From the NCBI GenBank assembly GCA_945829425.1, contig CALZUQ010000008.1, forward strand, positions 1 to 64,000: a stretch of 64,000 nucleotides of DNA. Direction: 5' to 3'. Under the pieces are notes generated by a model that was not told the DNA's origin, did no database searches, and worked only from the letters and a program-made list of their open reading frames with translations. This stretch comes from an uncultured bacterium. Lineage in GTDB: Bacteria; Bacteroidota; Bacteroidia; Bacteroidales; Bacteroidaceae. The position numbers and the translations under genes are program-made. Below are positions 10,791-22,000 of this stretch, one piece after another (within the stretch, counting starts at the first letter, position 1; every line of letters starts with the position of its first letter).

Positions 10791-12260
10791 CTATATCGTA
10801 TGCTTTGACGAGCCGTCGAAGCAGTGTGTACACACCTTACATTTTGGCAGTCCTATGGCCTTTATGATGTCCTCGATCTTTGAGAACTTCAATGTGTCGA
10901 TATTCAGTCTCCGTGCTATCTCTTCAACCATAGCGTTATACTCCGGCGAGCCTGTCGTAGCATATCGTGTGAGTTTCTCTTCCGGGATATTTATATTCTC
11001 CACCTTGTTTGCGTCGTCGAGCATTGTCGTGTCTCCGTTTCCGCTTTCGAAGTCACGTATCACGCGTCGTGCTATGAGTTCCAACTCGTTTTTCGAAGCC
11101 GAGAAATTGACGAAGGGACATGCCCATATCAGTGGTGGACAAGCTATTCGCATGTGTACCTCTTTTGCTCCTAGTTCTTTGAGAATCTTTGTATTCTCCT
11201 TAAGCTGCGTACCCCTCACTATGCTGTCGTCACAGAAGAGACATCTCTTACCTTTCAGCATGGCCTGGTTAGGTATGAGCTTCATCTTCGCCACGAGATT
11301 TCTCATCGACTGGTTTGCAGGCATGAATGAGCGTGGCCATGTCGGAGTGTATTTTGATATGCATCTCTGGTATGGCACCTTATGTCCTGCCGCATATCCT
11401 ACCGCCATGCCTATTCCCGAGTCGGGAATTCCGCATACGTTGTCAACCTCTGTCTTGTCTTCCGTACCCATGCTGTATCCTGTAGCGTATCGCATGTCCT
11501 CGACGTTCTTGCCTTCATAGACAGATGTCGGGAATCCGTAATAAATCCATAGGAACGAGCATATCTGCATGTTCTCCTCCGGTTTGCGGAGCTGTTCCAT
11601 GCCGTCGGGTCTCAGTCGCACGATTTCTCCCGGTCCGACATAGTATGCCGTCTCATATCCGAGGTTCGGGAACGCTGACGACTCCGACGTTGCCGCCATT
11701 GCGCCTTCCTTCTTTCCTATGACGATAGGCGTCCTTCCCCAGAAGTCCCTTGCCGCTATTATCCCGTCTTCGGTGAGGATAAGTATTGAGCATGAGCCTT
11801 TTACGGTTTTGTAGACATTCTCTATTCCCTCAACGAAGTCCCTGCCTTTTATTATCAGCAGTCCTATAAGTTCTGTAGGGTTTATCCTTCCCGACGAAAA
11901 TTCTGAGAGCACCATGTTCTCGCTGAGCAGGTTACGCGCTATCTCCTCAGCGTTGTTGACCTTTGCCACGGTGACGAGTGCGAACCTTCCTAGGTGCGAG
12001 TTCATAAGGAGCGGCTGTGCGTCGGTGTCGGATATCACTCCGATGCCTGCCTCTCCGTGGAACTTTGACAGTTCCGCTTCGAATTTTGTTCTGAAATACG
12101 TGCTCTCGAGATTGTGTATAGAGCGTTTAAACTCACCGAGTTCCCTGGAGTGTGTCACCATGCCCCCTCTCTTTGTGCCGAGATGTGACTGATAGTCTAC
12201 CCCGTAAAACAATTCTTCAACACACCTGTGACGTTGAATAGTACCAAAAAAACCTCCCAT
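10791..12260 (-). CDS. PurF-like amidophosphoribosyltransferase paralogue lacking the catalytic Cys
   Basis: 489 residues with the two-domain plan of glutamine PRPP amidotransferase: an N-terminal Ntn-glutaminase-like domain (about 1-240) and a C-terminal phosphoribosyltransferase domain with the intact PRPP loop CLFCDDSIVRGTQL. The protein starts MGGFFGTI where active enzymes expose a cysteine (as in CGIVGI), so the glutaminase nucleophile is replaced by Gly; no upstream start restores it. The C-terminal CKVCTHC resembles the iron-sulfur cysteines of Bacillus-type PurF. It may use free ammonia, take ammonia from a partner, or have another role. No other purine gene is adjacent, and I therefore give no symbol. 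Confidence 0.85.
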   Translation of the reverse strand: MGGFFGTIQRHRCVEELFYGVDYQSHLGTKRGGMVTHSRELGEFKRSIHNLESTYFRTKFEAELSKFHGEAGIGVISDTDAQPLLMNSHLGRFALVTVAKVNNAEEIARNLLSENMVLSEFSSGRINPTELIGLLIIKGRDFVEGIENVYKTVKGSCSILILTEDGIIAARDFWGRTPIVIGKKEGAMAATSESSAFPNLGYETAYYVGPGEIVRLRPDGMEQLRKPEENMQICSFLWIYYGFPTSVYEGKNVEDMRYATGYSMGTEDKTEVDNVCGIPDSGIGMAVGYAAGHKVPYQRCISKYTPTWPRSFMPANQSMRNLVAKMKLIPNQAMLKGKRCLFCDDSIVRGTQLKENTKILKELGAKEVHMRIACPPLIWACPFVNFSASKNELELIARRVIRDFESGNGDTTMLDDANKVENINIPEEKLTRYATTGSPEYNAMVEEIARRLNIDTLKFSKIEDIIKAIGLPKCKVCTHCFDGSSKHTI

Positions 12261-12373
12261 AGAATGGATTATGCCTGTTAATGTTGGGTCTGTTAAAGTG
12301 GGTTATGTTTCTTCCCGCCTTATTTACCCGATTATTATTACACCCCCGAAGGGCTTATATGAAATTTTCGGTA

Positions 12374-12381
12374 CAAAATTA
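12374..12381 (-). promoter_or_regulatory. candidate -7 element for the PurF-like gene
   Basis: TAATTTTG on the minus strand fits TAnnTTTG and is followed by AC, 114 bases upstream of the start. CATA (TATG on the minus strand) lies where a -33 TTTG would be, so only half of the promoter is convincing. A GGTGGGTT-like motif (12293-12307) lies between promoter and start. Confidence 0.4.
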
Positions 12382-12546
12382 CTAAAAAAAAATGAATTGG
12401 CATAATATCTCTGAATATTTTCCGTATCTTTTTTTCATCAACCGTCAGTTCATGCCTGTCTTCCTCCTCTGTTTCTGTTTGCTCCGGCTGACCTTTCGTG
12501 TTTCTGCCGCCTCTGCTTCCCGTCATGCATCGAGCTTATAACAACA

Positions 12547-12574
12547 AGGGACAGACCGTTTCCAGCCTGTCCCT
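12547..12574 (-). terminator. hairpin after groEL
   Basis: AGGGACAG (12547-12554) and CTGTCCCT (12567-12574) form an 8-bp G+C-rich stem 34 bases beyond the groEL stop. The following minus-strand bases (TTGTTGTTATAA) are only moderately T-rich, so this is a likely rather than certain terminator. Confidence 0.5.
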
Positions 12575-12607
12575 CTATGGTGTGTTTGTATGGGTGTCGT
12601 GCCGATA

Positions 12608-14254
<1,647 letters not shown>

Positions 14255-14374
14255 TTAATCTTGCGTAATGCTTCCCCGCCTGTCACTCTCCGAGGCTTTT
14301 CCGCACTGCGCCTGTAATGTGTTTCAAATTTATAGTTCCTCCCTGGCGGGTTAAGCCTTCCCGCCACTGTCACC

Positions 14375-14647
14375 TTACGCCAATACAGCGAGGACGTCCG
14401 ACTGTCTCATGATGAGATATTTCTCACCGTCCTGCTCTATTTCCGTTCCGGCATATTTTCCGTAGAGCACCTCGTCGCCGGCCTTGAGCACCATTTCTTC
14501 ATCCTTTGTGCCGTTACCTACCGCCACTACGGTGCCCTGTGTCGGTTTTTCCTTACTTGCTGTGTCAGGAATAATTATTCCTCCGATTTTCTCTTCTGAT
14601 TTTGCAGGCATCACGAGAACGCGGTCTGCCAATGGTTTTATGTTCAT
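14375..14647 (-). CDS. groS: 10-kDa co-chaperonin GroES
   Basis: 90 residues from ATG at 14647 ([20 protein letters not shown]); a longer reading to 14689 adds a non-conserved 14-residue lead and is rejected. The mobile loop [14 protein letters not shown] and the roof/base beta strands are intact. It caps the GroEL ring during folding. An AACCCACCTAAAAA-type motif lies 14 bases upstream of the start, in the 48-base gap to the preceding gene. Confidence 0.98.
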   Translation of the reverse strand: MNIKPLADRVLVMPAKSEEKIGGIIIPDTASKEKPTQGTVVAVGNGTKDEEMVLKAGDEVLYGKYAGTEIEQDGEKYLIMRQSDVLAVLA

Positions 14648-14695
14648 AGTCAAAATATATTTTTTAGGTGGGTTGATAAATGTCCCCACGGTAAG

Positions 14696-15316
14696 TTAAT
14701 GTTTCTGCTCCATGTCATGACATAAAGCGTGCCAAAACGGACTGTCTGCCAAAATGTCACACCCGTCAAGTTTTCGGAAGCAGTTATATGCCGCATGACG
14801 TACTGCGAGGCTGCCATCGCCCATGGCAGTTTTTATCTGGTCGGCAAGTTCTTCGAGCCCTCTTGCGTCAGGCATCTCGCCGCGTGCTATGAGCCTCGAC
14901 AATATGCTGTAACCTAATATCTGCCGCAGCGTGTCGCTCTCTGAGATGAGTCGGTATGCCAGTTGCGGTGCGTAGTCAAGATGCTGGAAAAGTATCATCG
15001 CCGCCATTTCGGCAATCTCCTGCGTCCGGAGGCTTTCTGTCCATACTGCCGCAATGTCAGGCGTAAACTCCTTGACAGGCATGAGGAGCAGTGCCATGAG
15101 CTTTGACTCACGCACGTCGTCCTTCCATAGCTCCAGTGCGACATGCAGGTCTGGGGTGAACTCTTTTGCCAGGTCTATAAGGTGCATCATTGTCACTCCC
15201 CAGTTCACCCGGTATTCCATGCCCTTGTCACGCATGTTCTGCGCTACCGTGCCGTCCATTCTCGACCTGAACATCTGGCGTATCTTTCTTGCTGTATCGT
15301 GTGAAGTGCTGTCCAT
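14696..15316 (-). CDS. HEAT-repeat protein, DNA alkylation repair (AlkD)-like
   Basis: 206 residues from ATG 15316, all-helical in appearance. Features such as YRVNWGVTMMHLIDLAKEF, ALELWKDDVRESKLMALLL and the repeated helical pairs resemble the AlkC/AlkD HEAT-like family, which binds damaged DNA and excises alkylated bases. I cannot place the catalytic Trp/Asp of AlkD with confidence, so enzymatic activity is uncertain. It lies between an AraC-type regulator (upstream) and groES. Confidence 0.5.
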   Translation of the reverse strand: MDSTSHDTARKIRQMFRSRMDGTVAQNMRDKGMEYRVNWGVTMMHLIDLAKEFTPDLHVALELWKDDVRESKLMALLLMPVKEFTPDIAAVWTESLRTQEIAEMAAMILFQHLDYAPQLAYRLISESDTLRQILGYSILSRLIARGEMPDARGLEELADQIKTAMGDGSLAVRHAAYNCFRKLDGCDILADSPFWHALCHDMEQKH

Positions 15317-15364
15317 AGTCTTGTCGTTTTTTAATCTTTCTCTCCTCACTTTCATCACTCTTCA

Positions 15365-15823
15365 CTACTCACTTTTAAACTCCTCACTTTTAAACTCCTC
15401 ACTCCCCTCCTCCGTCACGTTGTGCTTACGTTTCGCAGCACGGTAATGATGTGGAGACACGCCAACGTATTTGTCGAAAGCCAGATAAAAGCTCTGCCTG
15501 TTTCCGAAGCCGCAGAGAAAGGCTATGTCGTCAATAGACAAGGTACACTCCTTGTCGGCGAACATCACCTTCACGTCCTCTATGCGCAGTCTGTTGACGA
15601 GTTCAGCATAATTACACTGATAGTATTTCCTTATGGCGGCAGAGATATAACGCGTGTTAGTGCCTATGTCCTCGGCAAGCTGCTTGGCGCTGTAGCCCTG
15701 TTTCCTGTACCTCTTGCCCGCGATAATGTAATTATGTATTCCCTTACGTAATTTCTCCATTTTTACACGGCTGATACGTTTGGAATAGCTTTTCTCCAAT
15801 AATTCTTCTTTATTATTGTCCAT
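15365..15823 (-). CDS. AraC-family DNA-binding protein
   Basis: 152 residues from ATG 15823. The AraC-type double helix-turn-helix runs from about residue 30 to 128: GYSAKQLAEDIGTNTRYISA is the first HTH and SIDDIAFLCGFGNRQSFYLA with FDKYVGVSPHHYR the second. There is no separate sensor domain, so it acts as a bare DNA-binding unit or is controlled by phosphorelay or level. The C-terminus ends in a duplicated EEFKSEEFKSE encoded by a 15-bp tandem duplication (about 15365-15400), which looks recent. Confidence 0.85.
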   Translation of the reverse strand: MDNNKEELLEKSYSKRISRVKMEKLRKGIHNYIIAGKRYRKQGYSAKQLAEDIGTNTRYISAAIRKYYQCNYAELVNRLRIEDVKVMFADKECTLSIDDIAFLCGFGNRQSFYLAFDKYVGVSPHHYRAAKRKHNVTEEGSEEFKSEEFKSE

Positions 15824-15938
15824 AAGATAGTTGTTTTTAAGAAGGTTATTGATATAGCATGTCATTGCACATGACAGCGTCCGACAGTTGCAACAATATC
15901 AAGTCCCTTCTGTCAGCGCTTTTCATGGCATTACATTG

Positions 15939-15970
15939 CAAAGGTACAAAAAAAGGGAGAGACAGACAAG
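15939..15970 (-). promoter_or_regulatory. promoter for the AraC-type gene
   Basis: Minus strand TACCTTTG (15939-15946) matches the Bacteroidota -7 box; CTTG (15967-15970) lies 20 bases farther upstream, one base off the TTTG -33 box. The start codon at 15823 is about 115 bases downstream. Confidence 0.5.
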
Positions 15971-16717
15971 ACAGCACACGTTATATTAACAATTATTCAT
16001 CATTCTCACTTCCCTGGCATGTTTTCTCCGAAATTGCCTGACGTCGCCACACAGGCTCTTTTTATGCGGATAAAAAAATGACCTGCCACCTTGTCCTCGC
16101 TTCTCGTTCCCGCCCCATGGCAGAAAGACCTGAAGGGTGACAGTGGATACGTACATTTTCCACAAACTCAACAGCCTGATTATGAGACCACTCCATACCT
16201 ACGGGAAGCCTCCGAGTGAAGAAAAACCGCCATGCAGGTGTTAACTGTTAACGCTTTCTCTATAAGGCATGGTTGCTATGTAAGTTTACACTTCTCCCTA
16301 TGAGGTATGATTTTTTATGCAAGTTACGCGGTAACAGTTAACACTTCCCTATGTGGTCTATGTCATTTGGGCTGAGTGGACTATCGGTAGGGAAATCGTC
16401 TCACTCGGGGAGAAAAAATTTTTTCCTCACGAGAAAAAAAATGGCAGGGTCTGGGACTATAGCGGCACTTTCAAGGAGGCACGTGGCAGCAGGTGTTAAC
16501 TTGTTAACGTTAATTCGACGAAATTTACGCCATCCCATTTCATTCCATTGCAGCCGTCTTCTCAAGAAGTGTTCGATGTACAAGCAAAAATGAGGGTTCG
16601 TGGTTGGAGCGGTTCTTTTCCTTCTTGTAGAATCAATTTTGAAGTGAATTATCCTCAATTTATTAGAAAAGTACTATTTTTAGGCTTGGCGTGAACGAAA
16701 ATGGCACACCAAAACAA
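15971..16717. other. gene-poor region with GTTAAC palindromes
   Basis: About 750 bases in which I find no convincing gene on either strand. GCAGGTGTTAACTGTTAACG (16234-16253) recurs almost unchanged at 16489-16509, and another CAGTTAAC lies near 16333; each contains paired GTTAAC palindromes. GAGAAAAAATTTTTTCCTC near 16420 is a further inverted repeat. These could be operator sites or decayed mobile DNA. Confidence 0.5.
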
Positions 16718-16725
16718 TAATTTTG
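16718..16725 (+). promoter_or_regulatory. candidate -7 element before the WYL remnant
   Basis: TAATTTTG followed by CA matches the plus-strand -7 consensus and lies 36 bases before ATG 16762. No TTTG is found at -33. It is probably the old promoter of the now broken regulator. Confidence 0.4.
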
Positions 16726-16761
16726 CATCAAATACGTTTTAGTGTATAAAAAGGATAATAT

Positions 16762-17074
16762 ATGGCACTGAATCAAGCCAATAAGCTGGTGTGGATAGTG
16801 GAAACCATCTGCAAGGCTCGGAAGATTAAAGTTGAGTACAGGTCAAGCCAACTACCTGCGCGACCCACCTCTGCATGAGTCACAACAAGAGACAGAACGA
16901 AAGGAGGAATACTGCATCTTTGAGTATCGCCTATGGCCTACCTTCGATTTTCAGCAAGAGATACTCTGGAACGGAGAGGACATGGAAGTGCTCGAACCGC
17001 TGTGGCTACGCAAGGGGATTGCAGGGAAGATAAAAAGAATGTGGAATAAATACAATAAGGAAGAACAGGTATGA
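16762..17074 (+). pseudogene. remnant of a WYL-domain transcriptional regulator
   Basis: The first 20 or so codons (MALNQANKLVWIVETICKAR) match the N-terminus of Bacteroidota WYL-domain regulators, then the frame ends at 16876-16878. From about 16860 another frame reads a typical WYL C-terminus: FEYRLWPTFDFQQEILWNG, then EDMEVLEPLWLRKGIAGKIK and MWNKY, stopping at 17072-17074. The large middle (helix-turn-helix remainder and most of the WYL fold, normally more than 200 residues) is missing. So this is an internally deleted, frameshifted gene. Confidence 0.75.
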
Positions 17075-17330
17075 CAGAGAATAGAATAATTGCGAATAAC
17101 GGCTCATCTATCGTGCTCTATACGACGGATGACGGCAATACTCAACTTGAAGTGAAGTTGGAGAAAGATACCGTGTGGCTTACACAAAGCCAGATGGCTG
17201 AATTGTTTGATAAAGACCAATCTGTCATTGCAAGGCATATAAAAGAATGCCTTCAACGAAGGAGAAGTGAATGAGAAAAGTAATATGCAAATTTTGCATA
17301 ATACTCAATATAAATATCGTCCCACAAAAA
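17071..17330 (+). pseudogene. frameshifted 5' fragment of a RhuM-family gene
   Basis: The start overlaps the preceding stop as ATGA. The first 57 codons (IVLYTTDDGNTQLEVKLEKD, VWLTQSQMAELFDKDQSVIA) match the N-terminus of the RhuM family, a DNA-binding-like domain common in genomic islands. After RHIK an extra base near 17245 throws the frame off; the next frame continues NAFNEGEVNEKSNMQILHNT, as expected, and homology then ends. Normal RhuM proteins exceed 300 residues, so more than 200 are lost. Confidence 0.75.
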
Positions 17331-17336
17331 TGGTTC

Positions 17337-17495
17337 ATGGAGAAGAACGGAATCCTTTATTCCGCAGACGGCAGAAAGCGTATAGCAGACAACACCCTCG
17401 TTGCCCTGACATTGATGATTGCCGAGAGCCGTACGGAAGAGAAAGATGCCATGGTGAAAGTTGTGGTCAATCTAATCAACAAGGATAATCAATAA
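17337..17495 (+). CDS. small hypothetical protein, 52 aa
   Basis: An ATG-initiated frame starting MEKNGILYSADGRKRIADNT and ending VVVNLINKDNQ, 11 bases before the exonuclease gene. It looks protein-like, but I do not recognise it. It begins exactly where the RhuM similarity ends, so it may be either a small gene coupled to the exonuclease or the tail of another deleted gene. Confidence 0.4.
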   Translation: MEKNGILYSADGRKRIADNTLVALTLMIAESRTEEKDAMVKVVVNLINKDNQ

Positions 17496-17506
17496 GTACA
17501 TCAAAT

Positions 17507-17995
17507 ATGCAAGACTTTGCCGCAATAGATTTTGAGACAGCCAACAACGAGCGCTCGTCGGTGTGCTCGGTTGGCGTAGTGATAGTGAGGGGTGGGGAGA
17601 TAGTGGATATGTTCTATTCCCTCATCAAGCCCGAACCGGAGTATTATAACTACTGGTGCAGCAAGGTGCATGGCTTATGCGCTGAGGACACGGACAATGC
17701 CCCGGTATTCCCCGAAGTGTGGAGGCAGATAGAGCCGCTCATCGAAGGATTGCCACTGGTGGCGCACAACAAGGCCTTCGACGAGAGTTGTCTGAAGGCC
17801 GTCTTCCGTGTCTATCAGATGGATTATCCCGATTATGAGTTTCATTGCACCTGCATAGCCTCCCGCAAGCGTTGGCCTGAGGGGCATCATAACCTCGACA
17901 TCATTGCCGCCCGCTGCGGATATGACTTGAACAAACACCATCATGCCCTGGCGGATGCAGAGGCGTGTGCTTGGATAGCAAGAGCTATTTTATAA
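17507..17995 (+). CDS. DnaQ-like 3'-5' exonuclease
   Basis: 162 residues of the DEDD exonuclease superfamily: ExoI FAAIDFETAN (residues 4-13), ExoII VAHNKAFDESCL and ExoIII KHHHALADAEACA (the His of DEDDh). It consists of the nuclease domain alone, without polymerase, BRCT or other fused domain, and so resembles stand-alone proofreading-type or RNase T-like nucleases rather than the replicative epsilon subunit. It follows the pseudogene scar directly. Confidence 0.88.
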   Translation: MQDFAAIDFETANNERSSVCSVGVVIVRGGEIVDMFYSLIKPEPEYYNYWCSKVHGLCAEDTDNAPVFPEVWRQIEPLIEGLPLVAHNKAFDESCLKAVFRVYQMDYPDYEFHCTCIASRKRWPEGHHNLDIIAARCGYDLNKHHHALADAEACAWIARAIL

Positions 17996-18280
17996 CAATA
18001 TACTGCTTTTGAAATGATCAATACAATATTTCTTACTTAGTCTGTTTCAGCATATAATTTGTCCACCCAACTCTAAAACAACGGATTCGCCCAAAGGCGA
18101 GAAAAGGAACGACAGACAGATGTGCCTTGCTTCTTGCGCATGGTGTTCCTGCCATGCCGTACCAGGTTACTCATTGTATAGGCTTCCAGCCTAAGCCGTC
18201 CACATCTTCTCAACCGTAAGGGTAGAAAAATAGTTTACTGAAAAGGATATGATTAAGAGGGTAAGAAAGGACACAGGAAA
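17996..18280. other. intergenic stretch, nothing recognised
   Basis: About 285 bases between the exonuclease stop and the next promoter. It contains no open frame with protein-like composition and no strong hairpin followed by T. A mixed G+C content and fragments such as CGCCCAAAGGCG suggest decayed sequence. Confidence 0.4.
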
Positions 18281-18312
18281 TTTGGTTTTTCAAGAAAAAT
18301 CATGTAACTTTG
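18281..18312 (+). promoter_or_regulatory. promoter of the TrpF-like/AddAB/UvrA block
   Basis: TTTG (18281-18284), 20 bases, TAACTTTG (18305-18312): both boxes and the spacing fit the Bacteroidota consensus exactly. ATG of the first gene is 33 bases beyond the -7 box. The spacings downstream (37, 81 and 42 bases) allow one transcript through uvrA. Confidence 0.75.
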
Positions 18313-18345
18313 CACTTGGAAAACCACATAACATAACCTGACAGC

Positions 18346-19044
18346 ATGAAGATAAAGATATGCGGATTTAACGACTCACAGAGCATAGCCGCCGTAGGAC
18401 ATGAAGACATAGACTTCATAGGCATGGAGTTCCGTGACAACATTGCGCGACATATCAGCAATATGCCCACCCCGGCAGGTACGACGATCGACAAGCCTTT
18501 CTTCCGCCTTGAGGAGAGCGACGGCAGGAAAGGAGGCGGAAAGAGCGTGAGGAAGGAGAAGGGGAAAGGCTACGTTGGTGTCTTCGCCGACCAGTCGCCG
18601 CAGCATATCATAAGCTGTGCATACAACTACAACTTCGACTACATACAGCTCAACGGAGGCGAGAAACCTGTGTACATAGCCAATTTCCTCGCGACGACAG
18701 TACCCGACATACTTCCTGACGTGAAGATAATAAAGACGCTGTATGTCGGTGCGGACAACAGCCTGCCGGAATGGCGTGAATACTCCGGTCTTGCCGACAT
18801 CTTGATGTTTGAGTTCACATCACCATGCCCTGCCGGCTCGGACCGCCTTCACGTCTTCGAGAGCTACGACGGCGACATGCCTTTCCTCGTCTCGGGGATA
18901 AACAGCCCGCAGGAAATCATGCGTCTGAAAGGCCTGCACCACGAGCGGTTCCTCGGCATAAACATCTACTACGCCACACATGAGCGCTTCACATCTGCCG
19001 ACCTCGCCAGGATACGCTTCGTGACAGAGAAAATAAGAGCGTGA
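18346..19044 (+). CDS. divergent TrpF-like (phosphoribosylanthranilate isomerase fold) protein
   Basis: 232 residues. MKIKICGFND matches the start of PRA isomerase, including the catalytic base Cys6, and YVGVFADQSPQHIISCAYNY with FDYIQLNGGE matches the VGVF...D.vQLHG block. However, the strand where TrpF carries its acid Asp (LLDS/T) reads ADILMFEFTSPC, and the C-terminal phosphate loops (normally LAGGL and SSGVE) read VSGINSP and LGINIYYATHER. There is also a charged insert near residues 58-72 (DGRKGGGKSVRKEKGKG). No trp genes are adjacent. I call the fold confidently, the isomerase activity not. Confidence 0.65.
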   Translation: MKIKICGFNDSQSIAAVGHEDIDFIGMEFRDNIARHISNMPTPAGTTIDKPFFRLEESDGRKGGGKSVRKEKGKGYVGVFADQSPQHIISCAYNYNFDYIQLNGGEKPVYIANFLATTVPDILPDVKIIKTLYVGADNSLPEWREYSGLADILMFEFTSPCPAGSDRLHVFESYDGDMPFLVSGINSPQEIMRLKGLHHERFLGINIYYATHERFTSADLARIRFVTEKIRA

Positions 19045-19081
19045 CACACACCTTTATTCCCACCACAAAAACATACTTACC

Positions 19082-22000
19082 GTGCTTACCGTTTACAAAG
19101 CCTCAGCAGGGTCAGGAAAGACCTTCCGCCTGGCAGTAGAATATATCAAACACCTCGTCATCTCACCAGTGTGCTACGACGGCATCCTCGCCGTGACATT
19201 CACGAACAAAGCCACGGAGGAGATGAAGACACGCATTCTCTCACACCTCTACGGCATAGCCAACAGTCTCGCCGACTCGCAGGTGTATCTCGACGTCATG
19301 CTGCCAGAGCTGCAGCGGCATAACGAGGAAGCACCGTTCACAGACAGGAAGGTTGACGAGGCTTTCGTGAGGCAAATGGCTGGCATGGCGCTTCACAACC
19401 TCCTGCACAACTACCACCTCTTCCGCGTCGAGACGATAGACAAATTCTTCCAGACAGTATTGCGTAACCTCGCACGTGAGCTCGACCTCACGCCGAACCT
19501 CCGCGTGGAGATACGTGACACGGACGTCGTCGACGAGGCTGTAGACCGCTGGATAGACAAGCTTACGGAGGACGACAGGCAGATGACGTGGATCACTGAA
19601 TACATACGCCACACCATGGACGACGAAAAGTCGTGGAACATCATAGGCAAGATAAAAAGCTTCGGAAGGGTGCTCCTCTGCGACGAATACAAGGCTCTGG
19701 CGCAAGAGCTGAACGAGGCGATAGAGAACACTGACTTCACGGCGTATATACACTCTCTGCGCAAGACGATAACGACAGCCGACAAGGTGATGCACGAAGA
19801 GGGCGAGAGACTATGGGACCTCGCAACACGCCACGGCATAGACGAGAAGACGCTGACGCAGAAAGAGAAGGGCGTGGGAGGCTTCATGAGCCGCATGAGG
19901 ACGATGAGAGCCACGGAGATGACGATAAATAGCTACGTGGCAAAGGCACTCGACACTGACGACACAGAGGCTGACGCATGGGTGGGGAAGAAAGGAACGC
20001 CACAGCTGCGCGAGGTATGCCGCAAAACGTTGAAACCGGCACTTCTGGAAGCCATGGAGCGCATCATACCGCTGAGACTCACGGCACGTTCGGCAAAGGT
20101 GACACTCGACAACCTCTCCGCACTGCGCATGCTCCACGCCATAGAGAGTGAGATATGGCAGAACAACCGCGAGCAGAATACGTTCCTGCTCTCTGACACG
20201 CAGACACTCCTCTCACGCATGATAGGCAGCAACGACTCACCATTCGTATTCGAGAAAATTGGCGCACACCTGCAGAACATCATGATTGACGAGTTTCAGG
20301 ACACGTCGACGATACAATGGAAGAACTTCCGCGTGCTACTCGACGACTGCATGAGCCGGGGAAACAGAAACCTCATCGTAGGAGACGTGAAGCAGAGCAT
20401 ATACCGCTGGCGGTCGGGCGACTGGAGGCTGCTGAACAACATTGAGCAGGCTTTCGGGGAAAAAGAGCTGACGGTGGTGCCACTGAAGACAAACAGGCGC
20501 TCGGCAGAGAACGTCATACGCTTCAACAACATATTCTTCACCAAGGCGATAGGGAAACTCACGGAGGGCGAGGAGCCACGGACGACAGCCATGCTGAAGA
20601 AGGCTTACGCCGACGTAGTGCAGGACTTCCCTGCCAACGGCAAGGAGGAAGGGCATGTGGAGATACGGCTTTTCGACAGGACGACGTGTGAAGACGACAC
20701 CGTGGAGTACGTCACAGAGACCATAACACAGCTGGTGGAGAAAGGCGTGAAGCAGAGCGACATCGCCGTGCTGGCAAGGACCAGGGGAGACATAGAGACC
20801 ATAGTAACACGCTGCATGGAACAGTTCGCCACGGACGAGAGGGAGGAGGTCAGAAGGCTGAGGTTCATATCCGACGAAGCGTTCCTGCTATGCAACGCCG
20901 CCACGGTGAACATCCTCGTAGACGCTATAAGGTGTCTCGTAAGCAAAGACGACCGCATAGCACTGACACGCCTCGCCGTGGCATACGGGAGGACAATACT
21001 CCGGAGAAAGGAGCCATACCAGAGACTTGTACACGACATGCTGCTGCCGGAGGAATATCGCAAACGGGGCGACGAGCTGTCACGTATGCCACTATACCAG
21101 CTCTGCGAGCATCTCTGCATACTCTTCTCGCTGACAGACGTGAAGGGCGAGGCAGCTCATCTGTGCTCGTTCTTCGACAATCTCTGCGACTTCACGGAGC
21201 GTAACATTGCCGACGCTGCGACATTCCTGAAATACTGGGACGAGGTGATGTATAAAAAGAAAATAGAAAGCAACGCCGACGACGGCTTACGCATTCTCAC
21301 CATCCACAAAAGCAAGGGACTGGAATACCGTAACGTCATAATACCTTTCTGCGACTGGCAGCTGGAGAAAGAGACACTGGTATGGTGCCACACGGAGGAC
21401 GAGCCGTTCTCGATACTGCCGGCAATACCCGTCAGCGTGAAGGAGAAGAACCTGGAAGACACGGTGTTCTACAAGGACTATCTCGCCGAACACATACAAA
21501 ACACGGTGGACAACATAAACCTCTTGTATGTGGCGTTTACGAGAGCCGTCGACAACCTATTCATAACGGCAAAGAAAGGACAGAAGGAAGGCTACCGCGG
21601 GTGGCTCATAGAGAACATCATGAAAGACGTAGGGAAAGAGACTGGGGCGGAAACAGGCGACGACACGCTCGACCTCGGAGAGCTGCTGCTGAGGCACGAA
21701 AGCAGGAAGCCTACGGAGAACATCTTCCTCATGCCGGCAGAGCCTATGCCTGTGAACATCCGGACGAACATAAAAGACCCGGTGTTCAGAGAGAGCAACA
21801 AAAGCGTTCTCTTCACAGCCTCTGACGACGATGAAGAGGCAAGGGAGAAGGAGAAATACATCACGCTGGGAAATATACTGCATAACCTCTTCGCAAATAT
21901 ACGCACAACAGACGACGTAGCGACAGCACTGCTTCAGCTGGAGCACGACGGCATACTCTACGGCGGCGAGGTGACACATGAGGCGATAGACGGCAAGATA

